NCBI GenBank assembly: GCA_938028745.1
Contig: CALIZL010000020.1
Coordinates: forward strand, 75,556-139,555
Source of the DNA: an uncultured Prevotella sp.
Lineage (GTDB): Bacteria > Bacteroidota > Bacteroidia > Bacteroidales > Bacteroidaceae
Direction: 5' to 3'
Length of the DNA: 64,000 nt
How positions within the stretch are numbered: position 1 is the stretch's first letter; the number at the start of each line of letters is the position of its first letter. A program made the position numbers and the translations under genes. This document shows, one piece after another, positions 1 through 10,304 of the stretch. The notes below the pieces were generated by a model. The model did not search any database and was not told the DNA's origin. It saw only the letters and a program-made list of their open reading frames with translations.

Positions 1-607
1 TCTGTGCTTCAAGTTCTTCTTCGATAAGAGCCTTGTGCGAAACAACCACGTTGCGGAACTCTTGGTTGATTTTAACCACCTTAAATTCCATGGTTTTGCC
101 AACAAATACGTCGTAGTCTCTGATGGGATGTACGTCGATTTGACTTCCTGGGAGGAAGGCTTCGATGCCGAAGACGTCTACAATCATGCCACCTTTGGTG
201 CGGCACTTAATGTAACCTTGAATAACTTCTTCGTTTTCAAGAGCGGCGTTAACACGTTCCCAGCTTTTGCTAAGGCGTGCTTTCTTGTGCGAAAGAATCA
301 GTTGACCCTTTTTGTCTTCCTGATTTTCGATGTAAACTTCAACAGTGTCGCCAACTTTTAGGTCGGGATTGTATCTGAATTCGGAAGCGGGAATAACACC
401 GTCGCTCTTGTAACCGATGTTAACAATAACTTCCTTCTTGTCGATGGAGATAACAGAACCATCAACAACTTGATGCTCAGAAACCTTGTTAAGGGTTTCA
501 TCGTAAGCCTTTTCAAGAGCATCCTTGCTTACTTCTACAGGGCTGCCGTTCTCAAACTCTTGCCAGTTGAAATCGCTCAGCGGCTGTACATTTTTTAAAT
601 TAGACAT
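1..607 (-). CDS. rpsA: 30S ribosomal protein S1, N-terminal part (cut by window edge)
   Basis: About 202 codons read leftwards from an ATG at 605-607 without a stop to the window edge. The start reads MSNLKNVQPLSDFNWQEFEN. Two S1-type OB folds are visible: one around residues 45-110 (VVDGSVISIDKKEVIVNIGY, then a KVGDTVEVYIE stretch), the next around 125-195 (VIQGYIKCRTKGGMIVDVFG, then LPGSQID). This order is typical of ribosomal protein S1, which binds mRNA on the small subunit and helps initiation; S1 matters especially in Bacteroidetes, where Shine-Dalgarno sites are weak. The C-terminal repeats lie outside the window. Confidence 0.95.
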   Translation of the reverse strand, partial: MSNLKNVQPLSDFNWQEFENGSPVEVSKDALEKAYDETLNKVSEHQVVDGSVISIDKKEVIVNIGYKSDGVIPASEFRYNPDLKVGDTVEVYIENQEDKKGQLILSHKKARLSKSWERVNAALENEEVIQGYIKCRTKGGMIVDVFGIEAFLPGSQIDVHPIRDYDVFVGKTMEFKVVKINQEFRNVVVSHKALIEEELEAQ

Positions 608-922
608 AAATAATAAATAAAGTAAATTAATAAAGTTAGACTTTATGTTGTTTGAAAAACGCTGCAAAGATACTAAAATACAAGCAATTAGCGTGCAATA
701 AAGACATAATACATTTGCATTTTAGCACACTTTTAACACTTAGGGGAGTTATATCCGCTTGTTATTTATCATAATTGGCATTATAGTTTTATAAAGCATT
801 GGTTAGCAGGCGGTTTTCTATTAACCCATGGCTATTATGCAAATTATGAGCGATGCAACAGACTTATCCTTAATTATAATGATTGATTGTGGCAGGCTTT
901 ACCTGTATCTACCTTTATAAGA
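608..922. other. Intergenic region between fur-like gene and rpsA
   Basis: AT-rich, non-coding on both strands as far as can be seen. It should hold the 3' end of the fur-like transcript and the rpsA promoter and leader. Apart from the -7 element at 665-672 no hairpin terminator or repeat was recognised. Confidence 0.5.
665..672 (-). promoter_or_regulatory. -7 element of the rpsA promoter
   Basis: On the minus strand this reads TATCTTTG, a full match to the Bacteroidetes -7 consensus TAnnTTTG, 58 bp upstream of the rpsA start. No TTG lies at the usual 19-20 bp upstream spacing, so only half of the promoter is supported. Confidence 0.5.
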
Positions 923-1357
923 TTAGTTGCTATCCTGACCAGCTGTATTGTTCAAACATTTTTTGCAGATGCCGCGATAGTAAACTTGCGTTTCCAAGAC
1001 TTGGTGTCCATCAATGTTCATTGCCTGTGGAAGTTCTGCAGACGTATCGTCGAAGATGTCGAAAACATGGCCACAACGGTTGCAATAAAAATGTTTGTGC
1101 GGACTAATGCAACCATCGTAGCACACATGGTGCTCGTTGATGGTTATCATTTGCGCCAAATTCTTTTCGGCAAACATTCTTAATGTGTTGTAAACAGTGG
1201 TTCGGCTCAGCGTCTTGATTTCGTTGCACAATCCTTGATACACCTCGTCTACCGTGGGATGCGTTGGATGTGTGAGCAAGAAATTCATGATGGCGAGCCG
1301 TTGTGTAGACGGCCTAATGCCGTTTTCGAGCAACTTATGATAAACGTCCATCTCCAT
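923..1357 (-). CDS. Fur-family transcriptional regulator (first of two)
   Basis: A 144-residue protein with the Fur architecture: an N-terminal winged helix (RPSTQRLAIMNFLL, then LSRTTVYNTLRMFAE) and a C-terminal metal-binding and dimerisation domain with a histidine-rich stretch (SPHKHFYC) and two CxxC pairs (CNRC and CKKC) for structural zinc. I chose the ATG at 1355-1357 because the frame extends much further upstream only by running inside hisS; a second ATG two codons later is equally possible. The gene starts 11 bp after the hisS stop and is probably co-transcribed with it. The regulated metal or peroxide signal (Fur, Zur or PerR type) cannot be told from sequence alone. Confidence 0.85.
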   Translation of the reverse strand: MEMDVYHKLLENGIRPSTQRLAIMNFLLTHPTHPTVDEVYQGLCNEIKTLSRTTVYNTLRMFAEKNLAQMITINEHHVCYDGCISPHKHFYCNRCGHVFDIFDDTSAELPQAMNIDGHQVLETQVYYRGICKKCLNNTAGQDSN

Positions 1358-1368
1358 ATCGTGGTGGT

Positions 1369-2739
1369 TTAAGAGTTCTTTGATGTGATTTTGGCAATAA
1401 GTTCTTCGGCCGAAACTAGCTGTTGGTCGCCCGTGAGCATGTTTTTCAGCGTAACTTTGCCTTGACTTATCTCGCTTTCGCCGGCTAAAACCACAAAAGG
1501 AATGCCCTTGGCGTTGGCATAGGCCATTTGCTTTTTCATCTTGGCACAATCAGGATAAAGCTCAACTGATATGCCTGCGGCACGCACTTGGCTGGCTATT
1601 GGCAAGCAATAGTCGGATTCGGCCTCGCCAAAGTTGATGAATAGCGCCTGTGTAGCTTGTGTTGTGTTCTGCGGATAAAGGTCTAGCGTGTTCAACACGT
1701 CGTAAATACGGTCAGCCCCAAAGCTGATACCCACGCCACTAAGCCCAGGCATGCCGAATATCCCAGTAAGATTATCGTAACGACCACCACCGGTTATACT
1801 TCCAATGGCCACGTCTTTGGCCTTCACCTCGAAAATTGCACCCGTGTAATAGTTTAGTCCGCGTGCCAAAGTAAGGTCAAGTTGCAATTCGTTTTTCAGC
1901 CCAACAGCCGCTATCTTCTCCAAAATAAAACGCGTCTCCTCTACCCCTTTCACGCCAATTTCTGATGTGGCGATGGTTTGGGCAATGGTTTCGAGTTTCT
2001 CAACGTTGGTTCCCGACATGGTAAGTATGGGTTGCAGCTTGTCAACAGCGTCTTGACAAATTCCATTGGCCAACATTTCGGCATTCACCGCCTCAACACC
2101 AATCTTGTCGAGCTTATCTATTGCCACGGTGATATCGACGATTTTGTCGGGTTGCCCAATATACTCGGCAATACCGGCAAGTATCTTTCTGTTGTTCAGT
2201 TTTATCTGAACGTTGATGCCGAACTTGGTGAATACCGTGTCAATGATTTGCACCAGTTCCACTTCGTTAAGCAAAGAGTCTGACCCAACCACGTCGGCAT
2301 CGCATTGATAAAACTCCCTATACCTACCCTTCTGTGGGCGGTCGGCTCTCCATACGGGTTGAATTTGATAGCGCTTGAACGGCATTTGCAGCTCGTCGCG
2401 GTGCATTACAACATAGCGAGCAAAGGGAACAGTGAGGTCGTAGCGCAATCCCTTCTCGCAAATCTTGGCTGCCAGTTTCAATACATTGTCGCTTACGAAC
2501 TCCTCGGCAGGCACTTTGCCGATGAAATCGCCCGAATTAAGGATTTTGAACAATAGCTTATCCCCTTCTTCACCATACTTCCCCATGAGCGTTTGCAACG
2601 TTTCCATGGAGGGTGTTTCTATTTGTTGATAGCCGTAAAGGGCGTAAACACCCTTAATGGTGTCGAAAATATAGTTCCGTTTGGCCATTTCGGCCGGTGA
2701 AAAGTCCCTTGTTCCTTTGGGTATGGATGGTTTGTTCAT
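1369..2739 (-). CDS. hisS: Histidyl-tRNA synthetase
   Basis: A 456-residue class II aminoacyl-tRNA synthetase that charges tRNA-His with histidine in the cytoplasm. Visible signatures are the N-terminal KGTRDFSP, class II motif 2 around [15 protein letters not shown], the histidine-binding stretch [15 protein letters not shown], and motif 3 in [15 protein letters not shown]. The C-terminal part (ALFINFG onward) is the anticodon-binding domain. The start codon overlaps the purA stop by one base (TAATG), so the genes are translationally adjacent. The length is normal for the bacterial enzyme. Confidence 0.96.
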   Translation of the reverse strand: MNKPSIPKGTRDFSPAEMAKRNYIFDTIKGVYALYGYQQIETPSMETLQTLMGKYGEEGDKLLFKILNSGDFIGKVPAEEFVSDNVLKLAAKICEKGLRYDLTVPFARYVVMHRDELQMPFKRYQIQPVWRADRPQKGRYREFYQCDADVVGSDSLLNEVELVQIIDTVFTKFGINVQIKLNNRKILAGIAEYIGQPDKIVDITVAIDKLDKIGVEAVNAEMLANGICQDAVDKLQPILTMSGTNVEKLETIAQTIATSEIGVKGVEETRFILEKIAAVGLKNELQLDLTLARGLNYYTGAIFEVKAKDVAIGSITGGGRYDNLTGIFGMPGLSGVGISFGADRIYDVLNTLDLYPQNTTQATQALFINFGEAESDYCLPIASQVRAAGISVELYPDCAKMKKQMAYANAKGIPFVVLAGESEISQGKVTLKNMLTGDQQLVSAEELIAKITSKNS

Positions 2740-4016
2740 TACTTTTTCCTAACGATGGTTTGACTTCTATCTGGTCCGATAGAGATGATTTTAATGGGTG
2801 TTTGCAGTTGTTTCTCCAAGAAATCAATGTAATCCTTGAATGCTTGGGGGAACTGTTCCTGGCTAGTAAACTGCGTCATGTCGGTTTGCCAGCCTTTCAG
2901 TTCTTCGTAAACGGGGGTTATTCCGTGTTCGATGTCGAATGGGAAATGGTCAATTCGTTGGCCGTCCTTTTCGTAAGCCACGCAGGCCTTAATGGTTTCG
3001 AATGTGTCTAGCACGTCGCTTTTCATCATGATGAGTTGAGTTACGCCATTTATCATAATCGAATAGCGCAGCGCAACGAGGTCAATCCAACCGCATCTAC
3101 GTTCTCTACCTGTAACGGCACCATACTCGTGGCCCAGGTCGCGCAGCTTTTTCCCTGTTTCATCGAACAGTTCTGTGGGGAACGGACCTGCTCCAACGCG
3201 CGTGCAATAGGCTTTCATAATGCCGTAAACGTCGCCTATCTTGTTAGGACCGATGCCCAAACCGGCGCATGCACCTGCCGTAATGGTGTTCGAAGAGGTT
3301 ACATATGGATAGCTACCAAAGTCTACATCGAGCATTGTTCCTTGTGCACCTTCGCATAGAATGGCTTTCCCTTCGTTTAAAAGGCTGTTAAGTTCGAACT
3401 CGCTGTCAACGATATTGAACTGGCGCATATATTCAATGCCCTCCATCCAAGTCTTTTCAACTTCGCTAATGTCGAAGTCGGTATAGTTCATACTGCGCAA
3501 AATGCTGAGGTGACGCTCTTTATGTTGGGCGTATTTTTCTTCAAATCCTTCGAAGATGTCACCCACGCGCAATCCCGAACGCGATATTTTATCGGTATAA
3601 GTTGGCCCAATTCCCTTGCCAGTAGTGCCCACTTTCTTGTCGCCTTTCAGTGCTTCGTAGGCAGCATCCAACACACGATGGGTTGGCATGATAAGGTGTG
3701 CGCGCTTAGATATATGCAGACACTTCTTCAAGTCGTGCCCACTTTTCTCCAAATCCTTTGCCTCGGCCATGAACAAATCGGGTGCAAGCACCACGCCATT
3801 GCCGATAATATTTGTTTTTCCGCCTTGGAATATGCCAGAAGGAATGCTCCGCAAGACGAACTTTTGACCATTAAACTCTAACGTATGACCTGCGTTGGGA
3901 CCGCCTTGAAAGCGTGCAACGACATCATATTGTGGCGTTAGCACGTCCACAACCTTACCTTTGCCTTCATCGCCCCACTGTAATCCCAGAAGAACGTCTA
4001 CTTTTCCTGTCTTCAT
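2739..4016 (-). CDS. purA: Adenylosuccinate synthetase
   Basis: Converts IMP, aspartate and GTP to adenylosuccinate, the first committed step to AMP. The N terminus [20 protein letters not shown] carries the GTP-binding P-loop; GGPNAGHT and [17 protein letters not shown] are further family signatures. The 425-residue length fits. I placed the start at the ATG at 4014-4016 because the conserved domain begins immediately after it; the 22 upstream in-frame codons are not family-like. It lies 35 bp downstream of a fur-like gene and overlaps hisS, so fur-purA-hisS-fur probably forms one operon. Confidence 0.95.
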   Translation of the reverse strand: MKTGKVDVLLGLQWGDEGKGKVVDVLTPQYDVVARFQGGPNAGHTLEFNGQKFVLRSIPSGIFQGGKTNIIGNGVVLAPDLFMAEAKDLEKSGHDLKKCLHISKRAHLIMPTHRVLDAAYEALKGDKKVGTTGKGIGPTYTDKISRSGLRVGDIFEGFEEKYAQHKERHLSILRSMNYTDFDISEVEKTWMEGIEYMRQFNIVDSEFELNSLLNEGKAILCEGAQGTMLDVDFGSYPYVTSSNTITAGACAGLGIGPNKIGDVYGIMKAYCTRVGAGPFPTELFDETGKKLRDLGHEYGAVTGRERRCGWIDLVALRYSIMINGVTQLIMMKSDVLDTFETIKACVAYEKDGQRIDHFPFDIEHGITPVYEELKGWQTDMTQFTSQEQFPQAFKDYIDFLEKQLQTPIKIISIGPDRSQTIVRKK

Positions 4017-4051
4017 ATATATAATATGTGTATTGTTATTTCCTGCAAACT

Positions 4052-4504
4052 TCACTTCATTTTCTTTTGGCATGCATTGCACACACCATAAAGATAAAGC
4101 GCGAAACCATCGCTTTCGAAGCCTTTTAGCCGCACTTGCTCTAGCGTGGTTGTTATCTCTGGCAGGTTCACCTCAGTCACCGAACCGCACATTGTGCACA
4201 CCTGATGGCAGTGATTGTCGTTCTTTGTGCGTGCCTCGTACTTGGTTCCGTCTATTAGTTTATGCCTAACCACAAGCCTTAACTTGATGAACAGCCGCAG
4301 TGTATTATATAATGTGGCCCTACTAACCTTGAAGTTTTGGTTCTTTATGTACTCGTTTAGCTGGTCGAGTGAGAAATGTCCCTTTATGCTAAACACTGCA
4401 TCGAGAATGGCGTAACGCTCAGACGTCCGCCTATAATTGTTCGTTTCCAGATATTGGTCGAGTATTTTTCGGGCCTGCCTTTTGCTGTCTTGTTTCATTT
4501 TCAT
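4052..4504 (-). CDS. Fur-family transcriptional regulator (second)
   Basis: A 150-residue Fur-family protein, clearly a paralogue of the one at 923-1357. It has the winged-helix segment (RRTSERYAILDAVF, then VSRATLYNTLRLF) and a C-terminal domain with CHQVCTMCG and GVCNACQKK cysteine pairs plus the histidine-containing NDNHCHQ metal site. It leads the probable operon fur-purA-hisS-fur. The exact metal or redox signal is not evident. The basic N terminus (MKMKQDSKRQARK) may add DNA contacts. Confidence 0.87.
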   Translation of the reverse strand: MKMKQDSKRQARKILDQYLETNNYRRTSERYAILDAVFSIKGHFSLDQLNEYIKNQNFKVSRATLYNTLRLFIKLRLVVRHKLIDGTKYEARTKNDNHCHQVCTMCGSVTEVNLPEITTTLEQVRLKGFESDGFALYLYGVCNACQKKMK

Positions 4505-4520
4505 TTCTTTGTCAGCCCTA

Positions 4521-4528
4521 CAAAGTTA
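4521..4528 (-). promoter_or_regulatory. -7 element upstream of the fur-purA-hisS operon
   Basis: Minus strand reads TAACTTTG, matching TAnnTTTG, 17 bp before the fur-like start codon. The -33 position lacks TTG. It implies a short leader. Confidence 0.5.
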
Positions 4529-4629
4529 CGATAAATATCCGAAAAGCGCGCGTTTCATCGCAAAAATGTAGCTCTGCGATGGCTTACCTGCGCAAGTGGG
4601 TGGCTGGTGTTTCTACATCGTCAAGGTGC

Positions 4630-5235
4630 TTACAAGCGCGCCAACAGTTCGTCAACCCGTTGTTCGTAGCTATCACCCAGCATGGCCAGCTTTTGCAAAC
4701 TAGCACTAGCAGCATGCCTTACGCCGAGGTTATCGCTTTGCAAAGCAACGCTAACCTGGTCGAGATATTCGTCTAAGCCACGCTCATTGGGTTCGCTACC
4801 TTTCATAAAAAGGCGCGCCAAAAGCTGATAGGCGCATATCTGCCTATCCATTCGGTCGCTCGCCATCCACTGGTAGGCCAATGCAGGCGCGAAATCAACG
4901 TGTTGCAGCAAGTTGAAGGCCAGCATCTCGGCCATTTCTTGTTGCAAAGGCTGCTCCGTCCACACGTCAGCTAGTTCGGGCGACATGCGTTCGGGCGGCA
5001 TAATCAAGGTGGCCATAATCTTACATTCGCGTATGTTCTCTTTCCAAAGCTCAATGGCCAGTTCGTAGTTGGGCGCGTATGGTGCGGCCATTTTACGCAG
5101 TTCGTGGAACGGAACTCCCCAATTAATTTTATATCCTATGCCTTTCTGAGCCATAGAACGCGAGGTTGTGCCGTCCATAAAGAGCCGAAACGATTGTTTT
5201 ATCGCCATCAGTTTGCTATGTGTATCTTCGTTCAT
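4630..5235 (-). CDS. HEAT-repeat protein resembling DNA alkylation repair (AlkD-like) enzymes
   Basis: A 201-residue, mostly helical, soluble protein. The segments FMDGTTSRSMAQKG, GYKINWGVPFHELRK and WKENIRECKIMATLI resemble the AlkD/AlkC-type HEAT-like repeat family, whose members excise or bind alkylated bases. Those that are true glycosylases have a conserved Trp/Asp/Arg set that I cannot place with certainty here, so the repair function is inferred from fold only. The ATG at 5233-5235 was preferred over a TTG four codons upstream. It stands alone on the minus strand with no tight neighbour. Confidence 0.6.
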   Translation of the reverse strand: MNEDTHSKLMAIKQSFRLFMDGTTSRSMAQKGIGYKINWGVPFHELRKMAAPYAPNYELAIELWKENIRECKIMATLIMPPERMSPELADVWTEQPLQQEMAEMLAFNLLQHVDFAPALAYQWMASDRMDRQICAYQLLARLFMKGSEPNERGLDEYLDQVSVALQSDNLGVRHAASASLQKLAMLGDSYEQRVDELLARL

Positions 5236-5374
5236 TGCTAATTTCAAATTATTATGTTGAAGAGCCTGGGGAGAAGTCTTGTTATCCTGATTGAGCCGTT
5301 ATCGAGTTCAAATAACAAGCTCCGCTCCCCTACCCTTTGTGTTTGTTAAATTGGTTTTCTTTCTTTTCGCCTTC

Positions 5375-7333
5375 TTAAACAAGGAAACCGAACTCGTTAG
5401 AATAACGTAACATTTGTGCATCGTAAGCTTCCGAGTAATCTACTTCTACGTCTACAACGTCCCCCTCACTATTCAGTATGGGCTTATATACGGGATTGAT
5501 AAAGCCCTTATAAGGCGCAATATCTAGCTTGGCAAAACGTTCCAGCACTTCGGCATGTAGTTCACCGTCTACCTTAACAGCATAATTCTCAACTAGATTG
5601 CGAGCTGCGTTAAAGTCGCCCTCACTCTTAATGCGTTGCACTTCGGCCAAAAGTTCGCCGAACAAGCGGTGCAATTGTTCATAGTTGTTTATCCGAACGT
5701 ATGTCTTCCCTTCGCGTTTTACCAACTCAACAGCACCTCTTCCGTGTTCAAGAGTCCAATGGGCAATGAGTGCCCTGTTGCGCATGTGTGCCTCTTCGAT
5801 GTCCTTTCCGCGCTCTATTCTAGTCAATTGGGTCATCAGTCCGTTCATCATATACGTATAATATTGTGAGCGGAAAGCGTTTTTATTGGGCAACAAGCCC
5901 AACTCTTGCAGCTTATCGTCGGCCATATAATACAAGCCAAAGAGGTCGGCGCGAGCCTCTTCGATGGTGTTTCCGTAGGCTTTCAGTGCATCAGGACTAA
6001 CGCCGGGCAGCAATTTACCACTGCCATGCCCCAAACATTCGTGCAAGTCGGTGTGCAAGTCGTCGCAAATATCGCCGTAACGAGACACAATTTCCAGTGT
6101 TTCTTCGTCAATAACGAACTCTTCTTTAAAGCCGTTACCCTTCGCCGCCTTGTTGTACGCGTCGGTAATGTTGCTAATTGTTACACTTTTCGACCCATGT
6201 TGCGCCCTAATCCAATCGGCGTTGGGCAGGTTAATGCCGATAGCCGTAGAGGGATATTCGTCTCCACCGAGCATTGCCGCACACACAACGTTGGCTGTAA
6301 CGCCACGCACTTCGGCCTTTTTAAATCGCGAGTCGACGGGCGAATGGTCTTCAAACCATTGCGCATTGTCGCTGATAAGACGTGTTCGGCGCGTTGCCTC
6401 CAAGTCTTTATATTCTACAATGCCCTCCCACGAGGCTTTGATGCCCAGCGGATCGCCATAAACCTCGATAAATCCGTTGATAAAATCCACGTTACCTGCT
6501 TGCTCTTTGAGCCATTCTATCGAATACTCGTCAAACAAATGCAGGTCGCCTGTGCGATAATATCTTATTAATAAGTCGATAACGCGCTGCTGTTGTTGGT
6601 TTTCAGCAACGCCTTTCGCCTTATCCAACCAATATATAATGTGACGAATGGCCTCGCCATACGCACCATTTTCTTTCCAAACCTTTTCTTCTAGCCCTTT
6701 ATCGCCCCTTACGAGTTTTGAGTTCAAACCCCACGAAGGCGAGTTGTCGCCTGCGGCGGCCTTTTTTTCGTTGTAGAATTCCTCCACTTCCTGTTGACTT
6801 ACACCCTCATAATAGTTGCAAGCCGAAGTCTTTACCAAGTCCACCCCATCGGCTTTGTTCACTCTTTTGGGTAATGTCTCTGGGTTGAACATCACTGGAC
6901 ATAGTTCATCGCACAATTCCTCGACAGAGTTATAACCTGTCATCGGCAACTTATCTATTGGCATCTGCTTAACCGCAGCACGAAAGAAAGTCTCCGAGAA
7001 GTCGGGTTGTATTTTGTCGTTGGCATAATGGTGATAGATACCATTAGAAAACCATACACGCTTCAAGTACAAAGCCAACTTATCGTAGTTATCCTTGTCG
7101 GCACTTGCATCGAGTTCCGTATAGAGTGTTTCCAGTGTTTTCCTTATGCGGAGGTTATATTTTCCAAATTGGTCTGTGGTGATGTCTCTACCGCACAGTG
7201 TGGCTTGCGATAGATAATATATGTATTTCTTCTGTTGAAGCGAAAGTTTTTCAAATTGTGGTAGCCTGTAACGAAGCATCTGCAAGTCGGCAAATCGTTC
7301 GTCGGCATAGTTAAATGTGCCTGTTTCTTTCAT
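5375..7333 (-). CDS. Dipeptidyl peptidase III, M49 family metallopeptidase
   Basis: A 652-residue zinc exopeptidase that removes dipeptides from peptide N termini. The zinc motif HECLGH is at residues 431-436, followed by the second M49 motif EEARAD around 458-463, which supplies the third zinc ligand. Most family members have HELLGH; HECLGH is the variant known from the Bacteroides thetaiotaomicron enzyme. No signal peptide is visible, so it is probably cytoplasmic. I used the ATG at 7331-7333 rather than an upstream GTG because the preceding residues are unlike the family. It follows an AraC-type gene on the same strand but a strong terminator-like hairpin separates them. Confidence 0.93.
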   Translation of the reverse strand: MKETGTFNYADERFADLQMLRYRLPQFEKLSLQQKKYIYYLSQATLCGRDITTDQFGKYNLRIRKTLETLYTELDASADKDNYDKLALYLKRVWFSNGIYHHYANDKIQPDFSETFFRAAVKQMPIDKLPMTGYNSVEELCDELCPVMFNPETLPKRVNKADGVDLVKTSACNYYEGVSQQEVEEFYNEKKAAAGDNSPSWGLNSKLVRGDKGLEEKVWKENGAYGEAIRHIIYWLDKAKGVAENQQQQRVIDLLIRYYRTGDLHLFDEYSIEWLKEQAGNVDFINGFIEVYGDPLGIKASWEGIVEYKDLEATRRTRLISDNAQWFEDHSPVDSRFKKAEVRGVTANVVCAAMLGGDEYPSTAIGINLPNADWIRAQHGSKSVTISNITDAYNKAAKGNGFKEEFVIDEETLEIVSRYGDICDDLHTDLHECLGHGSGKLLPGVSPDALKAYGNTIEEARADLFGLYYMADDKLQELGLLPNKNAFRSQYYTYMMNGLMTQLTRIERGKDIEEAHMRNRALIAHWTLEHGRGAVELVKREGKTYVRINNYEQLHRLFGELLAEVQRIKSEGDFNAARNLVENYAVKVDGELHAEVLERFAKLDIAPYKGFINPVYKPILNSEGDVVDVEVDYSEAYDAQMLRYSNEFGFLV

Positions 7334-7356
7334 GATTATTACTTTGTTTTGAGTGC

Positions 7357-7394
7357 AAAAAATTATCTCCACGCATTAATTTGCGTGGAGATAA
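7357..7394 (-). terminator. Intrinsic terminator after the AraC-type gene
   Basis: A perfect 13-bp stem (7363-7375 with 7382-7394, loop of 6) lies 7 bp after the AraC-type stop. On the minus strand it is followed by TTTTTT, the hallmark of an intrinsic terminator. It separates the regulator from DPP III. Confidence 0.85.
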
Positions 7395-7400
7395 AATTGT

Positions 7401-7814
7401 TTACCTGTCATTTTCGGGGGATATTCGATATTCCCTTGGTGTCATTCCAGTGAACCTCTTAAACGAAGTGTAGAACGACTGACGTGTAGAGAACCCCACT
7501 GCATCCGATACATCCTCAATGGTGAGGTGTGCCTTACGCTTGTCTTTCAACAGCTTCATGGCTTCTTGGATACGGAACTTGTTAACGAAGGACGTATAGT
7601 TGGTATTGAATTGCCTGTTAATAACAGTTGAGATATACCTCGTATTCGTTCCTAAATCCTTTGCAAGTTGCTTTGCAGAGTAAGTTTTGTCCTTGTACTT
7701 TTGATTTACAGAAATCTCCTGGCAAATGTTTTTTGCCAACGTACCCATCAATTGGGGATTGATGAAGATTTGCGAATCTCTCTTTTTACCTTTTGTTTCT
7801 ACTAACTGTACCAT
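7401..7814 (-). CDS. Small AraC-family helix-turn-helix regulator
   Basis: A 137-residue protein consisting almost only of the two-HTH AraC DNA-binding domain (about residues 30-132): YSAKQLAKDLGTNTRYISTV forms the first helix-turn-helix and VSDAVGFSTRQSFYTSFKR with TGMTPREYR the second. There is no N-terminal sensor domain, so its ligand input is unknown or supplied by a partner. It has its own promoter and terminator and is therefore probably monocistronic. Confidence 0.85.
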   Translation of the reverse strand: MVQLVETKGKKRDSQIFINPQLMGTLAKNICQEISVNQKYKDKTYSAKQLAKDLGTNTRYISTVINRQFNTNYTSFVNKFRIQEAMKLLKDKRKAHLTIEDVSDAVGFSTRQSFYTSFKRFTGMTPREYRISPENDR

Positions 7815-7844
7815 ACTATAAAAACTAAATGCCTACTGATGGTG

Positions 7845-7877
7845 CAAATATAATCATTATTTTATTAATACAACAAG
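7845..7877 (-). promoter_or_regulatory. Promoter of the AraC-type gene
   Basis: Minus strand: CTTG, 21 bp, TATATTTG. The -7 element is a full match; the spacing is one base longer than usual. It ends 30 bp before the start codon. Confidence 0.5.
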
Positions 7878-8220
7878 AATGTTACTTTTTTTTGATGTTT
7901 TATTTTTAATATTGCTCTTATTGGCCACTTTTTGTGTATTATTTGCTATATCAAGATGGCTTTTTTACTGTTTAGTGATGTTTGACCTTGTTTACAGATG
8001 GGGTTCATCTATGTTGACACACCCCACTCTATTTCCTTTCAAAAACCACGAGCATATTATTACCTGGCGAATGTTTAGTAAAAAATACGCTTTAAGAAAA
8101 GTCTTGTCATTATCTTTCTTAACTGTGCCTACCGATTTGCACCGTTTACAGATCGGCTGTTTCGCATTTTTGCCTTTCGCCTTTCGTCACAATTGAGCGA
8201 GGCTCACGCCCCACTCCACG
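7878..8220. other. Intergenic region upstream of AraC-type gene / downstream of rho
   Basis: A 105-codon open frame on the plus strand exists here, but it is very Phe/Leu-rich, begins in the AT-rich promoter region and resembles no family I know. I treat the stretch as non-coding. No clear rho-gene terminator was found. Confidence 0.4.
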
Positions 8221-10227
8221 TCAAGCGTTCATTGATAGCAAGAACTCGTCGTTGTCTTTGGTAACGTTTAAGCGGTCGTGAATAGAATTCATGGCCTCTA
8301 TCGGGTTCATATCTGATATGTACTTGCGCAACACCCACATCCTGTCGAGGGTTGTCCTGTCTTGTAACAGGTCGTCGCGGCGCGTACTTGATGCAACAAG
8401 ATTTACGGCCGGGAATATTCGCTTGTTGCTTAGCGAGCGGTCTAGTTGCAATTCCATGTTACCCGTACCCTTAAACTCTTCGAATATCACTTCGTCCATC
8501 TTGCTACCCGTGTCGATAAGTGCCGTGGCGATGATGGTAAGCGAACCGCCGTTTTCCACATTTCTAGCTGCACCGAAAAAGCGTTTGGGCTTTTGAAGGG
8601 CGTTGGCATCCACACCACCCGTAAGCACCTTGCCACTTGCAGGACTGACGGTGTTGTATGCTCTGGCCAGACGTGTGATAGAGTCGAGGAAGATAACTAC
8701 ATCATGTCCCGACTCAACCAAGCGCTTCGCTTTTTCAAGTACGATGCCAGCAATCTTCACGTGGCGTTCTGCCGGTTCGTCAAATGTAGAGGCGATAACC
8801 TCTGCGTTCACCGTTCTAGCCATGTCCGTAACTTCTTCAGGGCGCTCGTCGATGAGCAGCATCATCAGGTATGCTTCGGGATGATTGGCTGCAATGGCGT
8901 TGGCGATGTTCTTCATCAAGATGGTTTTACCTGTCTTGGGTTGCGCCACAATAAGTGCACGCTGTCCTTTTCCTATGGGCGAGAACAAGTCTACGATGCG
9001 CGTTGAAAGGTTTGTTGTGGCAGGATTACCACAAAGATTGAACTTTTCGTCGGGGAATAGCGGCGTAAGATGCTCGAAAGGAACGCGATCGCGTATTTCA
9101 TCTGGCACCCTACCATTAATCATGTCGATGCTTGTCAGCGGGAAATACTTCTCGCCTTCGCGTGGAGGACGCACCCTACTCTGTACTACATCGCCCGTTT
9201 TTAAACCGTATTTCTTCACTTGCTGTGTGGAAACGTACACATCGTCGGGCGAAGAAAGATAATTGTAATCGCTCGAACGCAAGAAACCGTAGCCGTCGGG
9301 CATAATTTCGAGTACACCATCGGCCGTTATCAAGTCAGAAAAGTCGTAAGCAGGTTGTGCCGGTTGCACTGGTTCTGGCTGCTGATAGCCGGCATTAGGC
9401 ATCCCATTGGTGGGATTATCGAAGATGTCGTAGTTAGGCAACGCGCCTTGGTCTTCGATAGGTAAGTCAACAACGGTGATGAAATCAGTTCCATCGCCAG
9501 GGTCGCCTTCCCAATACCCTTCCCTTATCGGGTCTGGCCTATCGTTCGAACCCTCGTTGCGAGCATTTATCTTGGCCTGCAATTGTGCCAACAGCCCGCT
9601 GTCGGGAGCATCTTGGTTTTCTTCCATGCCGTTGGCCTCTGGCAAGAAACCAGCCTCCGGCACAGACATTTCATTTGTTGGCTCTGCCTCTGCTTGTTCG
9701 TCCACAACCTCTTGCGGTTCGGCTTGTATATTATCGTCAGGTTCGGCTGCCACCTGTTCAGGCGCGCTTTCCTCCTTGTTTTCCTCTTTCTGTTGTTCTT
9801 CGGCCTCCTTTGCCAAACGCTCTGCTTCGGCCAAGGCAGCAGCTTCGGCTTCTTTTTCTTTCTTTGATTTCCGTCCCCTTTTCTTGGGTTTAGCGGGTTC
9901 TTCGGCTTCCGTTTCGGCCGTAGTATCTTCCACTTCCTTAAACAAAGATGGTTGTTCGCTAGGTGTTACCTTGTTGTTTTTCACATCAAAGTTCTCTCCG
10001 TCTTTCCCTTTTACCGAATATACTCTATCTGTGTCTTTCTTAACAATTCTCGTTCTTTTCTTTTTTTGGCCCAAGGGGTTCTTCGTCCCCTCGTCAATGG
10101 CCTGCTTGTCTAGTATCGAATACACCAATTCTTCAATGTTGTCACCATCGTATTCGGCACCAAGTGTTTTTGCAATGTCTTCCAATTCAGACATTTCTTT
10201 TGATAATAGTTCTTCTTTGCTATACAT
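8221..10227 (-). CDS. rho: Transcription termination factor Rho with long disordered insertion
   Basis: A 668-residue hexameric RNA helicase that terminates transcription. Order of parts: Rho N-terminal helical segment (about 1-40), a long charged low-complexity region rich in Glu, Lys, Ala and Pro (about 45-285), the cold-shock-like RNA-binding fold ([20 protein letters not shown] onward), and the RecA-like ATPase with Walker A AQPKTGKT and the [11 protein letters not shown] region. E. coli Rho is about 420 residues; the excess is the insertion, a feature of Bacteroidetes Rho that in B. thetaiotaomicron has been reported to drive condensate formation. I chose the ATG at 10225-10227 ([12 protein letters not shown]). 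A promoter and a leader hairpin precede it. Confidence 0.95.
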   Translation of the reverse strand: MYSKEELLSKEMSELEDIAKTLGAEYDGDNIEELVYSILDKQAIDEGTKNPLGQKKKRTRIVKKDTDRVYSVKGKDGENFDVKNNKVTPSEQPSLFKEVEDTTAETEAEEPAKPKKRGRKSKKEKEAEAAALAEAERLAKEAEEQQKEENKEESAPEQVAAEPDDNIQAEPQEVVDEQAEAEPTNEMSVPEAGFLPEANGMEENQDAPDSGLLAQLQAKINARNEGSNDRPDPIREGYWEGDPGDGTDFITVVDLPIEDQGALPNYDIFDNPTNGMPNAGYQQPEPVQPAQPAYDFSDLITADGVLEIMPDGYGFLRSSDYNYLSSPDDVYVSTQQVKKYGLKTGDVVQSRVRPPREGEKYFPLTSIDMINGRVPDEIRDRVPFEHLTPLFPDEKFNLCGNPATTNLSTRIVDLFSPIGKGQRALIVAQPKTGKTILMKNIANAIAANHPEAYLMMLLIDERPEEVTDMARTVNAEVIASTFDEPAERHVKIAGIVLEKAKRLVESGHDVVIFLDSITRLARAYNTVSPASGKVLTGGVDANALQKPKRFFGAARNVENGGSLTIIATALIDTGSKMDEVIFEEFKGTGNMELQLDRSLSNKRIFPAVNLVASSTRRDDLLQDRTTLDRMWVLRKYISDMNPIEAMNSIHDRLNVTKDNDEFLLSMNA

Positions 10228-10264
10228 ATTTGTATATCTTAATGCAATAAGTTGTTGATTGTAA

Positions 10265-10292
10265 TAAAAGCGTTTCAAGAAAAGAAACGCTT
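10265..10292 (-). promoter_or_regulatory. Terminator-like hairpin in the rho leader
   Basis: A perfect 9-bp stem (10268-10276 with 10284-10292) with a 7-nt loop lies between the rho promoter and the rho start codon. On the minus strand the stem ends in TTTT and is followed by ATTA. A hairpin plus short U tract in this place could act as an attenuator. Autoregulation of rho through its leader is known in other bacteria, by a different mechanism. Confidence 0.5.
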
Positions 10293-10304
10293 CGAAATTC
10301 AGTG

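Noticed and set aside
923..1549. 208-residue version of the first Fur protein
   Set aside because: The first 64 codons overlap hisS and are not Fur-like; the ATG at 1357 fits the family.
7879..8196. 105-codon plus-strand frame next to the AraC-type gene
   Set aside because: Very Phe/Leu-rich, starts in promoter DNA, no family resemblance.
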